A stretch of DNA of 64,000 bases from UBA11051 sp964390495. Its GTDB lineage: Bacteria > Armatimonadota > Zipacnadia > Zipacnadales > UBA11051. The notes beneath the pieces were generated by a model that saw only the letters and a program-made list of their open reading frames with translations, ran no database searches and was not told where the DNA came from. Shown here piece by piece: positions 1 to 8,099 of the stretch (within the stretch, counting starts at the first letter, position 1; every line of letters begins with the position of its first letter). A program made the translations under genes and the position numbers. The stretch is taken from NCBI GenBank assembly GCA_964390495.1, contig CAYMIN010000004.1, forward strand, positions 1 through 64,000. The letters are read 5' to 3'.

Positions 1-72
1 ACGACAACGGCACAACCACTGCTCAACTGTAACCCATGTATGGTACTAGCTCACTTGGCGAAGCTCCAGCTA

Positions 73-101
73 TTGACATCCGCAACGAATCTAGGTATAC
101 T
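73..101 (+). promoter_or_regulatory. Near-consensus sigma70 promoter
   Basis: TTGACA at 73-78 is followed by a 17-base spacer and TATACT at 96-101. This matches the housekeeping consensus at 11 of 12 positions. It lies about 150 bases upstream of the first gene of the metallopeptidase/dCTP-deaminase-like operon and points into it, so it probably drives all three genes. Transcription would start near 108. Confidence 0.75.
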
Positions 102-249
102 AGGTTGAAGGGCATAAAGGCTATACAAACCTAGACACAACAACTTGTGCGTCTACGTTGCTATCCGAAAGAAACGACTAGTAGGAAGATGTCTTGCAGG
201 AGGACTACCACCATATATCGCGAAATACCATATGGGAGGGTGGACTAAC

Positions 250-723
250 ATGCAAACGTCTCTTCTAGAGTTCAGTGACGATCTCCAGATCGCCTCCGCA
301 GCGCAATATGCAGGGGAGTCGTCTCGTACTATCGCGGTGTTCCTTCGTGACGGGGAAGTGACCGAAAAGCAGCAAAGGTTCCTCCGGCGCGCTGTTGATA
401 TGCTGAAGAGCCTGTCTGATGCTGCCAGCAATCTAGCGGAGGGAACGTACACCCCCTCCCTGCCGTTGACGCTTATCACACTTCGAGCAGCTACCAGGCC
501 GGAGCAAGCGGAGGACCAAGGTGAGACAAGCACAGAAGAATATAAGGAACTTGCAGAGAGATTCGAGCGGCTAGCGCAAGCCTGCGAATACCCGATAGGC
601 AAGCGATCAAATGAAGAATTATCGCAAGACTACCTAGACAAAGCACGATCGGATCTTGAGGCTCTGCGGGATCATTTCTTGCGTGCAAGCCAACGCCGTC
701 GCCAGCGAGGATGGGTGTCCTGA
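250..723 (+). CDS. Unknown helical protein, first gene of dCTP deaminase-like operon
   Basis: I do not recognise this 157-residue protein. It looks soluble and mostly helical, with charged stretches around residues 40-60 and 95-150 and no signal peptide or membrane segment. The ATG at 250 was chosen because GGGAGGGTGG lies just upstream. The frame is open back to a TTG at 145, but that start has no ribosome binding site. The stop codon overlaps the next start (TGATG at 721-725), which implies translational coupling to the metallopeptidase-like gene. Base composition is AT-richer than the housekeeping genes further along. The role is unknown; as the lead gene of the operon it could be a partner or regulator of the next two products. 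Confidence 0.7.
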   Translation: MQTSLLEFSDDLQIASAAQYAGESSRTIAVFLRDGEVTEKQQRFLRRAVDMLKSLSDAASNLAEGTYTPSLPLTLITLRAATRPEQAEDQGETSTEEYKELAERFERLAQACEYPIGKRSNEELSQDYLDKARSDLEALRDHFLRASQRRRQRGWVS

Positions 724-1994
724 TGGAGCCGTTCGACACCCGGAATAGGGTCGAGTGGCTGTGGACATCCCTGGATGACTTCCAGATGGTCAGGGAGGAA
801 GCCCCATGGATTGAGACGATCTGGGATGGTTTGTCCGAATTCGCGAAGCTACTGCCGGATTGGGTCGAGGAGAACGAGCAAGCAGGCCAGAATCAGGGGC
901 TGGTGGAGCTTGATGCGGTCTTGGACACTACTCCTCAGTTCTTCGAGGCCCTTCGCAACTCCGGTAGCCTCGATGTCCCACGCTATCTTGTCTCCCCGTT
1001 TGAGACGCTACTCAATAGTTACATCGATGACGGATACAGCTATAGCCTCGCAATGCTATACTGGGCAGAAGCACGGAACTACGCAACGGATGCCGGCAAA
1101 ACATGTCCCTGGCTTGCGGCGCAGTTAGAGAATTATGGGTGCAGTGATAAGAAGCTGATCGATAAGCTCAAGAGATTTGTGCTGGTTGCTTGCCCATTCG
1201 GTGGGCAAGACGATTGCCTTATGCACCCCGTGATCGCACACGAGGTGAGTCACGCGGTCCTTTATTTCGCCGGTACCCGATTGGGTGAGATTGACCTTCC
1301 GAGGCCGGGCGATACGGGGGTACTTGTCAGGTGGCTAAATGAAATACTCTGCGACATCGTCGCGACCCACATGTTGGGGCCATTGCCGGCCATTAGTATG
1401 CGCTATAGGCTGCCCCAGCAAGTTCGTTCGGACACGCACCCGCCCACAGATCTGCGTTTGGCTGCCTGCAAGGAGATGTTGAGAAGAGAAGCATATTTGG
1501 CTCCTGCGGATACTAAGGCCGACGACGCCCAGAAGTTCCTTGACGGCCTTCTTCCCCATGGAACGCCAACAGGAGACAGCGAGACGGAATTGCTTTCGAA
1601 GCTTCCTTCTTTGTGTGACAATGTAGTTGAGGCTTTTCCCGATATTCAATACCGGTCTGAAGTGGAAGCTGTCTGCATGACACCGCCCCATACAGAAGCA
1701 GAGCCAATCAACCGTTTGCTTAGTCACGTTCCTCCTGCCTATCAGTCGCTGTCTCCTCTCGACTTGAGAAGTGCATATCTAGATGACGCCAACGATCAAC
1801 TCGAAGCTGAGGAGTTCGCTCTTTGCGAAGCTTGGCTAGCGGCTTGGACTGTCCGTTTGGACCAGGACCTTTGGAAGCAGTTCGGCGAGCCATTTGCGCA
1901 GCACGGTTTCTGGTCACATAGTAGAGCCGAAGGCGCACTATCAGATCTGACGATAAAAGCTATAGAAGTTGTCGCAAGTCATGCAGGTGAATAA
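723..1994 (+). CDS. HEXXH zinc metallopeptidase-like protein
   Basis: This 423-residue protein carries HEVSH at residues 173-177, which is the zinc-binding and catalytic motif of zincins. A glutamate at about residue 207 in NEILCD, roughly 30 residues later, fits a gluzincin-type third ligand, followed by D211. There is no signal peptide, so it should act in the cytoplasm. The long helical C-terminal half has no family I recognise. The start at 723 was preferred over an in-frame ATG at 711 because it forms the TGATG overlap with the upstream stop and has GAGG 13 bases before it, while 711 has GAGG only one base away. It is followed after 5 bases by the dCTP-deaminase-like gene. Peptidase activity is inferred from the motif; the substrate is unknown. 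Confidence 0.75.
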   Translation: MEPFDTRNRVEWLWTSLDDFQMVREEAPWIETIWDGLSEFAKLLPDWVEENEQAGQNQGLVELDAVLDTTPQFFEALRNSGSLDVPRYLVSPFETLLNSYIDDGYSYSLAMLYWAEARNYATDAGKTCPWLAAQLENYGCSDKKLIDKLKRFVLVACPFGGQDDCLMHPVIAHEVSHAVLYFAGTRLGEIDLPRPGDTGVLVRWLNEILCDIVATHMLGPLPAISMRYRLPQQVRSDTHPPTDLRLAACKEMLRREAYLAPADTKADDAQKFLDGLLPHGTPTGDSETELLSKLPSLCDNVVEAFPDIQYRSEVEAVCMTPPHTEAEPINRLLSHVPPAYQSLSPLDLRSAYLDDANDQLEAEEFALCEAWLAAWTVRLDQDLWKQFGEPFAQHGFWSHSRAEGALSDLTIKAIEVVASHAGE

Positions 1995-1999
1995 GTGAG

Positions 2000-2605
2000 A
2001 TGACACTTACGGGAACGCAGATTCTTCAGCGACTGAGGGACCGTGTTCCTGAGCACAGATTGTACATAGTACCCGTGCAGCAGAACTCTATCGCTCTGGA
2101 GGAGGCTTCGATCGACCTGCACCTGGGGCACTATTTTCTGCTTCCAAGGCGCGCTCGACAGGATGCGCTGGATCCAGGTGACGAAAAGAGCATCCTACGC
2201 GCCCGGGAAGTGCGAATGGGATCTGTGCATCCCTCGAGTGTTGGGATGGAGGCGCTTTGGCTTCCAGATGACGGAAAACTAGTCCTGCAGCCGCGAGACT
2301 TCCTGCTGGCGGCCACACTTGAGTACATCGGTTTGCCGCCTGATCTGTGCGCACAGGTTCTCGGCAGGTCCCGATGGTCTCGCGTAGGGCTTATTGCCGA
2401 GATGGCCAGTTTTGTACATCCTGGCTACCGGGGCTGCTTAACACTTGAGATGCAGAATCTTGGCTCCACGGCGATTATCCTGCGTCCTCGCTTGCCGGTA
2501 GCACATTTGGTAATCTCGGAAACCACCAGTGACCCCTATATTCACACCGTAGCGGCGCAGATAGTTTGCTCAATCCGTCCCCAAGTCTTGCCGCTGCTGC
2601 CCTGA
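2000..2605 (+). CDS. dCTP deaminase/dUTPase-fold protein
   Basis: This 201-residue protein has the trimeric dUTPase/dCTP deaminase fold. The N-terminal SIDLHLG (about residues 37-43) matches the Dcd SVDVRLG segment. GRSRWSRVG (122-130) keeps the serine and arginine of the Dcd active site (S124, R128), A136 sits where Dcd has its alanine, and E150 in GCLTLEMQN matches the catalytic glutamate. One difference is that the usual RIDPGW is FVHPGY, so an aspartate is replaced by histidine. The family deaminates dCTP to dUTP, and some members deplete dCTP during phage infection. It is the last gene of a compact operon with a metallopeptidase-like protein, which is not a housekeeping context for dcd. 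A true dUTPase gene is at 32139-32597. A dUTPase-like activity is the main alternative. Confidence 0.8.
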   Translation: MTLTGTQILQRLRDRVPEHRLYIVPVQQNSIALEEASIDLHLGHYFLLPRRARQDALDPGDEKSILRAREVRMGSVHPSSVGMEALWLPDDGKLVLQPRDFLLAATLEYIGLPPDLCAQVLGRSRWSRVGLIAEMASFVHPGYRGCLTLEMQNLGSTAIILRPRLPVAHLVISETTSDPYIHTVAAQIVCSIRPQVLPLLP

Positions 2606-3013
2606 ACGGACGGGTGCTCCAGGGCGGGGCTAATAACAGCATAGCACAACATTACCTCGTTTCTTGCTATGATTCTGTCCGCAAGCGCGAGAGAAGAAAC
2701 ATACCACGCGATATGGCCCCCTGCTTATCAGAGCTCTCATGGCGCCAACCAAGTTCGGAGCTCTGCTGCCTCCCGCACCGAGTTGCTGAAGGCGTCTCCT
2801 TCCATGCAAGCGATCCGCAACGCCTTGGCGGACAGATTAGCCGCTGCGCCAGGTACGAACCGCAAAGCCGCCCAGGCCATGCACGATCATCTGTTGAACA
2901 ACATCGCCGACTACAGGATCCCTGTGCCGGGGGGACGGGCAAAGAGGTACGTGCGGCGCGAACTCGATCCCCTGCAGAACCACTAGCCGCGGCGAGTACC
3001 CGGAGGAGCAGAG
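2606..3013. other. Spacer between accessory operon and URO-D gene
   Basis: This 408-base stretch marks the change from the AT-richer accessory operon to GC-rich core genes. It holds a possible extended -10 element (TTG-C-TATGAT, 2664-2673) pointing towards the URO-D-like gene, without a convincing -35, and one doubtful short reading frame at 2669-2986. I see no tRNA, integrase or terminal repeat that would define an insertion boundary. Confidence 0.4.
2669..2986 (+). CDS. Doubtful small hypothetical protein
   Basis: This is an open frame of 105 codons with possible internal starts at 2783 (TTG) and 2804 (ATG). The C-terminal part contains PGTNRKAAQAMHDHLL and ends in a basic stretch (RAKRYVRRELD), which reads more like protein than random sequence. 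I recognise no family. It ends 27 bases before the URO-D-like gene, so it could be co-transcribed with it or be the decayed end of an older gene. No clear ribosome binding site precedes any of the starts. Overlapping open frames exist on both strands, so the call is weak. Confidence 0.25.
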   Translation: MILSASAREETYHAIWPPAYQSSHGANQVRSSAASRTELLKASPSMQAIRNALADRLAAAPGTNRKAAQAMHDHLLNNIADYRIPVPGGRAKRYVRRELDPLQNH

Positions 3014-4177
3014 ATGCTGCCGCGCGAGCGCGTAGAATGCACGTTGGCGCACCGGGAGCCTGACTTGGTGCCCTGGGGCGAGCACTCCATAGACTACACC
3101 ACCTATGAGATGGTCCTGGGCCGCGAAAGCCTGGTGGCGGCTAAGTTCCGCCAGACCAAGGCGATGTGGGATGGACGCCGCGATGAGATAGTCGCCTCAT
3201 ACAAACGCGATATTCCGGACCTGGCCGAGGCGCTCGGCTTCGACATCATCACCGTGGGCCGCTGTCCGGCCCGGGGCACGCGCACGACGTCGATGGAGCA
3301 AGTTGACCACGAGACCTATCGCGCGGCCAATGGCAGCCTCTACCGCATTTCGGCGACAACCCACGACCTGATGCCCTACAAAGTCAACACGGACGACTAT
3401 CGGCCGCCGACGGTGGCCGACCTGCAGGAGCAGATAGACCGCGTCATCGCCGAGGGTGTACCGCGCCCGGATGATTCCGAATGGGAAGTGGCCCGGCATG
3501 TCATGGACCGGATGCAGAAAACTCACTGGATCAATACCTGCATGGGCGACATCAACTTCCCGATGATCGGGCCGACCGACGAGATCCAGTTCCTCAACCT
3601 GGCCCTGCACCCGGAGCTGCACGCCAAACAGGTTGAGTTGGAAGCCCGACAGCGCATCGGCAGCCTCAAATACTACGCCGAGCAGGGCTACGATTCGGTG
3701 CTGCCGTGCGGTGACCTGGGTAGCTCCACCGGCCTGCTATGTAATCCCAGCATCATTGAGGAACATGTCCTGCCCTGGTGGCAGCTGTTCACAGCCGAGG
3801 CCAAGCGGCTCGGCCTGCACATCCTCAAGCACTGCTGCGGCAACACCTGGGAGGCGCTCGACTTCATCGTCGCCGGCGGCTACGAGGGGTACGAAGGCAT
3901 TCAGGCCAGCGGGGGCATGGACATGAAGCTGCTGAAACAGCGCTATGGGGACAAGCTGGTGCTGTGGGGCGGCGTGAAAAACGAGAACCTGATTCTGGGC
4001 ACGCCGGAAGACATCAGGGCCGATGCGAAATATGCGCTGAAATGGGGCGCGCCCGGCGGCGGCTTCATCTATGGAGCCAGCCACTCGCTGGCGGTGGGGA
4101 CCAAGTACGAAAACCTGATGGCGATGAAGCAATGCCGCGAGCAGTGGGGCCGCTACCCGATTGATATAGCCGACTGA
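3014..4177 (+). CDS. Uroporphyrinogen decarboxylase (URO-D) family protein
   Basis: This 387-residue protein belongs to the URO-D superfamily, which includes HemE and the methyltransferases MtaA/CmuA that act on corrinoid proteins or coenzyme M. The N-terminal LPRERVECTLAHREPD segment is typical of the family opening. HCCGNT in the second half resembles the His/Cys zinc-binding site of the methyltransferase branch, rather than the HemE arginine/aspartate substrate site. The start has GGAGGA at 3001-3006 as ribosome binding site. No corrinoid protein gene is nearby, so the substrate is open. A second, quite different paralog lies at 25562-26608. Confidence 0.85.
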   Translation: MLPRERVECTLAHREPDLVPWGEHSIDYTTYEMVLGRESLVAAKFRQTKAMWDGRRDEIVASYKRDIPDLAEALGFDIITVGRCPARGTRTTSMEQVDHETYRAANGSLYRISATTHDLMPYKVNTDDYRPPTVADLQEQIDRVIAEGVPRPDDSEWEVARHVMDRMQKTHWINTCMGDINFPMIGPTDEIQFLNLALHPELHAKQVELEARQRIGSLKYYAEQGYDSVLPCGDLGSSTGLLCNPSIIEEHVLPWWQLFTAEAKRLGLHILKHCCGNTWEALDFIVAGGYEGYEGIQASGGMDMKLLKQRYGDKLVLWGGVKNENLILGTPEDIRADAKYALKWGAPGGGFIYGASHSLAVGTKYENLMAMKQCREQWGRYPIDIAD

Positions 4178-4212
4178 GGCAGACCGCCGGGGCGCGGAGA
4201 AAATGGGCCGGA

Positions 4213-6135
4213 CTAGCCGGGGTGCCGGCCGACGTAGTTGAGTAGGCCGCCGGCCTGGAGGATGGCTGCCTGCCGATCCGTTATCTCCAGCCGCGCTGTG
4301 AACTCCTCCCCGCTGCCGGCGTTCTTCACCGTGAACTTGCGGCCCACAAGGCCCTCGGCAATACCCTCAATCAAGAGCGTATCACCGCCCGCGAGAGTAT
4401 CATAGGTGGCTTGGTCTATGACCAGGGGCAGGATGCCGAAATTGACCAGGTTGGCGTGGTGGATGCGGGCAAAGGAAACCGCCAGCACTGCGCGGACGCC
4501 GAGATGCAGCGGGGCCATAGCGGCATGCTCGCGGCTGGAGCCCTGGCCATAATTCTGCCCGCCTAAGACCGCGCTGGGGCCGGCCTCCAGAGCACGGCCG
4601 GCGAAGGTAGGATCAAGACCCGCGAAGACGTGCTGGGCCAGGGCCGGGACGTTAGAGCGCAGCGGCAAGAAGGCGGCACCGGCCGGGGAGATGTGATCGG
4701 TAGTGATATTGTCGCCGACCTTGAGCAGGACCGTAAGTTGCAGGCTCTCCTGCATCGGCTCGCGGCGCGGGACCGGCTTGAGGTTGGGCCCGCGATAGAC
4801 CTCCACCGCCTGCGGGGCGTCGGCAGGCGGCAGGATCATGGCATCATCAACGGTGAAGCGCCGGGGCATGTGGACCTGCGGTGGCTCGCCTAGAGTGCGC
4901 GGGTCGGTGAAGACGCCCGTCAGCACCGAAGCGGCACAGGTCTCCGGCGACGCCAGGTAGATGCCGGCATCGGCGGTGCCGCTGCGGCCTTCAAAATTGC
5001 GATTGAAGGAGCGCAGCGTCACGGCTCCGGACCCCGGGGCGGCCCCCATGCCGATGCACGGTCCGCAGGCGGATTCCAGGACCCGCCCGCCGGCGGCGAT
5101 GAGGTCGGAAAGGGCACCGTTGTCGGCCAGCATTCTGAGGATCTGGCGCGAGCCGGGCGATATCATCAAGTCGGTGCCGGCATGGACGGTCCGGCCCGCG
5201 AGTATCGCCGCCACCGTCATCATGTCCCGGTAGCTGGAGTTGGTGCAGGAGCCGATGCAGACCTGGTCAACGGGCTTGCCGGCCAGCTTGCTTACCGGCA
5301 CGACATTGTCAGGACTGTGCGGCATCGCCACCATCGGCGCGACGCTGCTGAGGTCCAGTTCGAGAGTTTCGTCATACTCAGCGTCGGCTTTGGCTTGCAG
5401 GGGGACCCAGTCGGCCTCGCGCTGCTGGGCGGCGAGGAACTCACGGGTGCGCTCGTCGCTGGGGAAGATGCTGGTGGTCGCGCCCAGCTCGGCCCCCATG
5501 TTGGTTATGGTGGCGCGCTCCGGCACGCTCAGGCCGGCGACGCCCGGGCCGAAATACTCGACGATCTTGCCGACACCGCCCTTCACCGAGAGTTGCCCGA
5601 GCAGTGTCAGGATGACATCCTTGGCCGATACCCAGGGCGACAGCTCGCCGGTCAGGCGAACGGCCAGCACCTGGGGTGTGGCCAGGTAGTAGGGCGCGCC
5701 CGCCATTGCCACGGCCACGTCGAGGCCGCCGGCACCGATGGCGATCATGCCAAGGCCGCCGCCGGTGGGGGTATGGCTGTCCGAGCCTAGCAGCGTCTTG
5801 CCAGGGACGCCGAAGCGCTCGAGATGCACCTGATGGCAAATGCCGTTGCCCGGGCGGGAGAAATAGACGCCGTATTTGGCGGCCACCGACTGCAGATAGC
5901 GGTGGTCATCGGCATTCTGGAACCCGCTCTGCAGAGTGTTATGGTCAACATAGGAGACGGAAAGCTGGGTGCGGACGCGGTCTATGCCGATGGCCTCAAG
6001 CTGCAGATATGCCATCGTGCCGGTGGCGTCCTGGGTCAGGGTCTGGTCAATGCGGATGCCGATCTCGGCGCCCGGGACAAGTTGCCCCTCTACAAGGTGG
6101 GCTGTAAGTATCTTCTCGACTAAGGTGTGTTTCAC
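4213..6135 (-). CDS. Aconitase-family hydratase (probable aconitate hydratase)
   Basis: This 640-residue protein has the full aconitase arrangement: the large [4Fe-4S] domain, then a C-terminal swivel domain (from about residue 480) containing the substrate loop QNYGQGSSREHAA. Cluster ligands are visible as GSCTNSS (Cys about 297) and CGPCIGMG (Cys about 357 and 360). It should interconvert citrate and isocitrate in the TCA cycle. The length fits the shorter bacterial aconitase/homoaconitase type, so homoaconitase is an alternative. The GTG at 6135 was chosen because GGAGGG lies just upstream. The frame stays open to 6339, but that extension is unlike the family N-terminus. It stands alone on the minus strand. 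Confidence 0.9.
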   Translation of the reverse strand: MKHTLVEKILTAHLVEGQLVPGAEIGIRIDQTLTQDATGTMAYLQLEAIGIDRVRTQLSVSYVDHNTLQSGFQNADDHRYLQSVAAKYGVYFSRPGNGICHQVHLERFGVPGKTLLGSDSHTPTGGGLGMIAIGAGGLDVAVAMAGAPYYLATPQVLAVRLTGELSPWVSAKDVILTLLGQLSVKGGVGKIVEYFGPGVAGLSVPERATITNMGAELGATTSIFPSDERTREFLAAQQREADWVPLQAKADAEYDETLELDLSSVAPMVAMPHSPDNVVPVSKLAGKPVDQVCIGSCTNSSYRDMMTVAAILAGRTVHAGTDLMISPGSRQILRMLADNGALSDLIAAGGRVLESACGPCIGMGAAPGSGAVTLRSFNRNFEGRSGTADAGIYLASPETCAASVLTGVFTDPRTLGEPPQVHMPRRFTVDDAMILPPADAPQAVEVYRGPNLKPVPRREPMQESLQLTVLLKVGDNITTDHISPAGAAFLPLRSNVPALAQHVFAGLDPTFAGRALEAGPSAVLGGQNYGQGSSREHAAMAPLHLGVRAVLAVSFARIHHANLVNFGILPLVIDQATYDTLAGGDTLLIEGIAEGLVGRKFTVKNAGSGEEFTARLEITDRQAAILQAGGLLNYVGRHPG

Positions 6136-6210
6136 TGCGTTCCCTCCATGTCGGGTGGCAGCAGCTCGCGGTCGAGGCTGCTGCCGGCGGGCCGTATGCT
6201 CCGGCCTTGT

Positions 6211-6216
6211 ATTATA
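6211..6216 (-). promoter_or_regulatory. Probable -10 box of the aconitase gene
   Basis: On the minus strand this reads TATAAT, a perfect -10 box, about 75 bases upstream of the GTG start of the aconitase-family gene. The region 17 bases further upstream has no good -35. It is a plausible promoter, predicted from the -10 alone. Confidence 0.45.
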
Positions 6217-6468
6217 ACCCAACCGGCGCGCCGCCGGCATCAGAAATGTCGCAGGGATGCGTCCTGGCGCACTGAGACTTAGCAGGGAGAGGCCTAGGAA
6301 CAGAAGCCCTACAATGGCAACGGCCTGAGATGGCCGCAAACTGGCGTGGCGTTCACAAATAGTTACGGCTAAGGCAACAATCCTGGAGAATATGCCAAAT
6401 AGTGGTGGATTTTTGCGGCACGGTTCTGTGGAAACGGCCCGGATGGGCTCCCGGATTTAATTTTGGGA

Positions 6469-6497
6469 TTGACATAGGAGGCGCAAAAAGCTATATG
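6469..6497 (+). promoter_or_regulatory. Sigma70-type promoter for small membrane protein gene
   Basis: TTGACA (6469-6474), a 17-base spacer and TATATG (6492-6497) form a credible promoter about 70 bases upstream of the small membrane protein gene. The rest of the 6136-6567 spacer holds only the divergent aconitase promoter. Confidence 0.6.
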
Positions 6498-6567
6498 TAA
6501 GGGTGAAGAGAAGCTAGCAAGAGATAGCTTTGAAGCGGGAAGTGCCAGGCAAAGGGAGGTATTGAGA

Positions 6568-6795
6568 GTGAGAGTAGTGCGGCAAATACTGGTGTTCGTA
6601 GGTTTGCTGTCTCTGGTTTTCGGCGTAATTGACCACTTCATGATACTGAAGGGAACTGGGGCAATCGTCGGGACCATCGGGTCTCCCGAGGGGTTCATGC
6701 AGTTCGCCACCGTCATATTCCTGTTCGCTGTGGTGCTGATGCTGTCCGAGCTACTGGTAAAGCTGGACGAGATGAAGCCAGGCAGCGGGGACTAG
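6568..6795 (+). CDS. Small two-helix membrane protein
   Basis: This 75-residue protein has two hydrophobic segments (about residues 6-24 and 46-64) separated by a short loop, and an acidic/basic C-terminal tail (KLDEMKPGSGD). It is an inner-membrane protein of unknown function. The GTG at 6568 was chosen because GGGAGG at 6554-6559 sits 8 bases upstream; the TTG at 6562 would be only 2 bases away. A TTGACA promoter precedes it, so it is probably transcribed alone. I do not recognise a family. Confidence 0.7.
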   Translation: MRVVRQILVFVGLLSLVFGVIDHFMILKGTGAIVGTIGSPEGFMQFATVIFLFAVVLMLSELLVKLDEMKPGSGD

Positions 6796-7149
6796 AAGCG
6801 GGCTCAAGATGTAGTTTCTCAGGCCTCGCGGGTTGGTGAGAGGTTGTTTGTGGTACCCAGGAGACAGTCCCTAAAGGGGCTGTCCCCGGATGCAGGGTAT
6901 CTCAGAAAGCAGCAGCGTCATCCCTGCCTATCGCAGTCTCTCCTGAGCGCAACGGCATGGACAGGCAAGGATGCCTGTCCTCCGGGGCTTTTTAGGGGTC
7001 GGGAGCCAAGATGCGCCGGATTGCACCAAGCGCAGTGCTGGCGTCGGGCGTCGCCTCATTTCCCCAAATGTAACTCCTTCCCAACACTTCAAAAAATGTC
7101 TAAAGCCTGTGCCACGCGTTCGTGGTAATGGGTAAGGAGGCTGGTGGCG
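6796..7149. repeat. Intergenic palindromic repeats
   Basis: This gene-free spacer holds two of the dispersed repeat types. One is a GGGACAGTCCCTAAAGGG-type palindrome near 6862-6890, also seen at about 13101-13129. The other is ACAGGCAAGGATGCCTGTCC at 6961-6980, also seen in variant form at 17846-17866. I see nothing protein-coding here. Confidence 0.6.
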
Positions 7150-7917
7150 CTATTGCACCGGGCGGCTGGGGGCCGGGCCGGCCAGGGAAGGCAGCTCCTC
7201 CATCTTGACGCGGCGGACCTCGATTTGTGCCGGCAATCCCTGGGGACTGAAGGCCGGCTCCACGCCGCTGGCCCCCGAAGGAATCTGGAAGGCCACGTAT
7301 CCCTCGGTCATGCTGTTGGGCGCGAGGTCCACCGGCGACAGGAAGCGGCGATTGGCCATCGCATCCATCCCCGAAGCCCACACATACGGATAATAGACCT
7401 GGCCCTGGTGCTGGATAGCTACCAGATGATGGTCAACGTGGACCGTGGCAGTGCTCTTGTTGACCACCCGGTAGAGCGCGGTGACAAACTGGTAGCCGGC
7501 CTGAGGCTGGACTATATGAGACTGGAAGGGGTGAACGGTGGCGGCCCAGTACACGATGCCGGAGGGTCCGGTCGGCTCGGGCTGCGGCTGCGGGGTAGGC
7601 TCGGCCTCGGGCAAGGCCGGTCCTTCAGGCAACTGCGGCGGCTGCGCGGGCTGGGCCTCGGGCAAGGCCGGGCCTTGCGGCAGAGGCGGAGTCTCGGCGC
7701 TTTCGGGTAAGGCCGGCCCCTCCGGCAGTTCGGGACGCGGCAGGGAAGGCATGTCGTGGGCGCCAGGCAAGGCCTCGGTGCCGGTCGGCCCGCGCAAAAG
7801 CCGGTAGCCGAAGAAGGCCCCGACGCCGAGGATGGCTAATCCACCCACGACAGCGATTATCCAGACGAATAGTGGCGTGCCTGTCTGCTTGCCGGGCTTT
7901 CCTGAGTATTTACCCAT
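7150..7917 (-). CDS. Membrane-anchored protein with Pro/Glu-rich repeat stalk
   Basis: This 255-residue protein has a short basic N-terminus, one membrane helix (about residues 16-39), then a low-complexity stalk (about 50-115) built from PEGPALPE/LPEAEP-type repeats. The C-terminal beta-rich domain of about 130 residues ends in EVRRVKMEELP and resembles DUF4352-like Ig-fold domains. I read it as a membrane-anchored extracellular beta domain on a flexible stalk. The stalk DNA repeats a GGCAAGGCCGG-like unit, so its length could vary between strains. The ATG at 7917 follows GGCAGGTGATGG. It appears to be a single-gene unit, and no ligand can be assigned. Confidence 0.75.
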   Translation of the reverse strand: MGKYSGKPGKQTGTPLFVWIIAVVGGLAILGVGAFFGYRLLRGPTGTEALPGAHDMPSLPRPELPEGPALPESAETPPLPQGPALPEAQPAQPPQLPEGPALPEAEPTPQPQPEPTGPSGIVYWAATVHPFQSHIVQPQAGYQFVTALYRVVNKSTATVHVDHHLVAIQHQGQVYYPYVWASGMDAMANRRFLSPVDLAPNSMTEGYVAFQIPSGASGVEPAFSPQGLPAQIEVRRVKMEELPSLAGPAPSRPVQ

Positions 7918-8099
7918 TTACCATCACCTGCCAGGATGGAGTTATTAGTCAAGCAATTCGCTGACACAGGGGCTTGCACCTGCCTCGGACCGCGCAGGGC
8001 AGTCCCTCAAGAAACAGTCCCAGATTCCGCGGTTTTGAAGCGGCTCTCGGTCGCCTCTCCTCGCGGGTATGGATGTGGTTAGCCGGCGCGGCAGTCGCT

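Noticed and set aside
2000..2605. Housekeeping dUTPase
   Set aside because: The GRSRWSR and catalytic glutamate arrangement matches dCTP deaminase better, and a complete five-motif dUTPase is present at 32139-32597.
2566..3063. 165-codon frame overlapping the dCTP deaminase-like end and the URO-D start
   Set aside because: It overlaps two better genes in other frames and has biased, low-information composition.
6136..6339. N-terminal extension of the aconitase-family protein with a hydrophobic start
   Set aside because: It looks like a signal sequence, but the family starts at the GTG at 6135, which has GGAGGG upstream; the TATAAT box also lies inside the extension.
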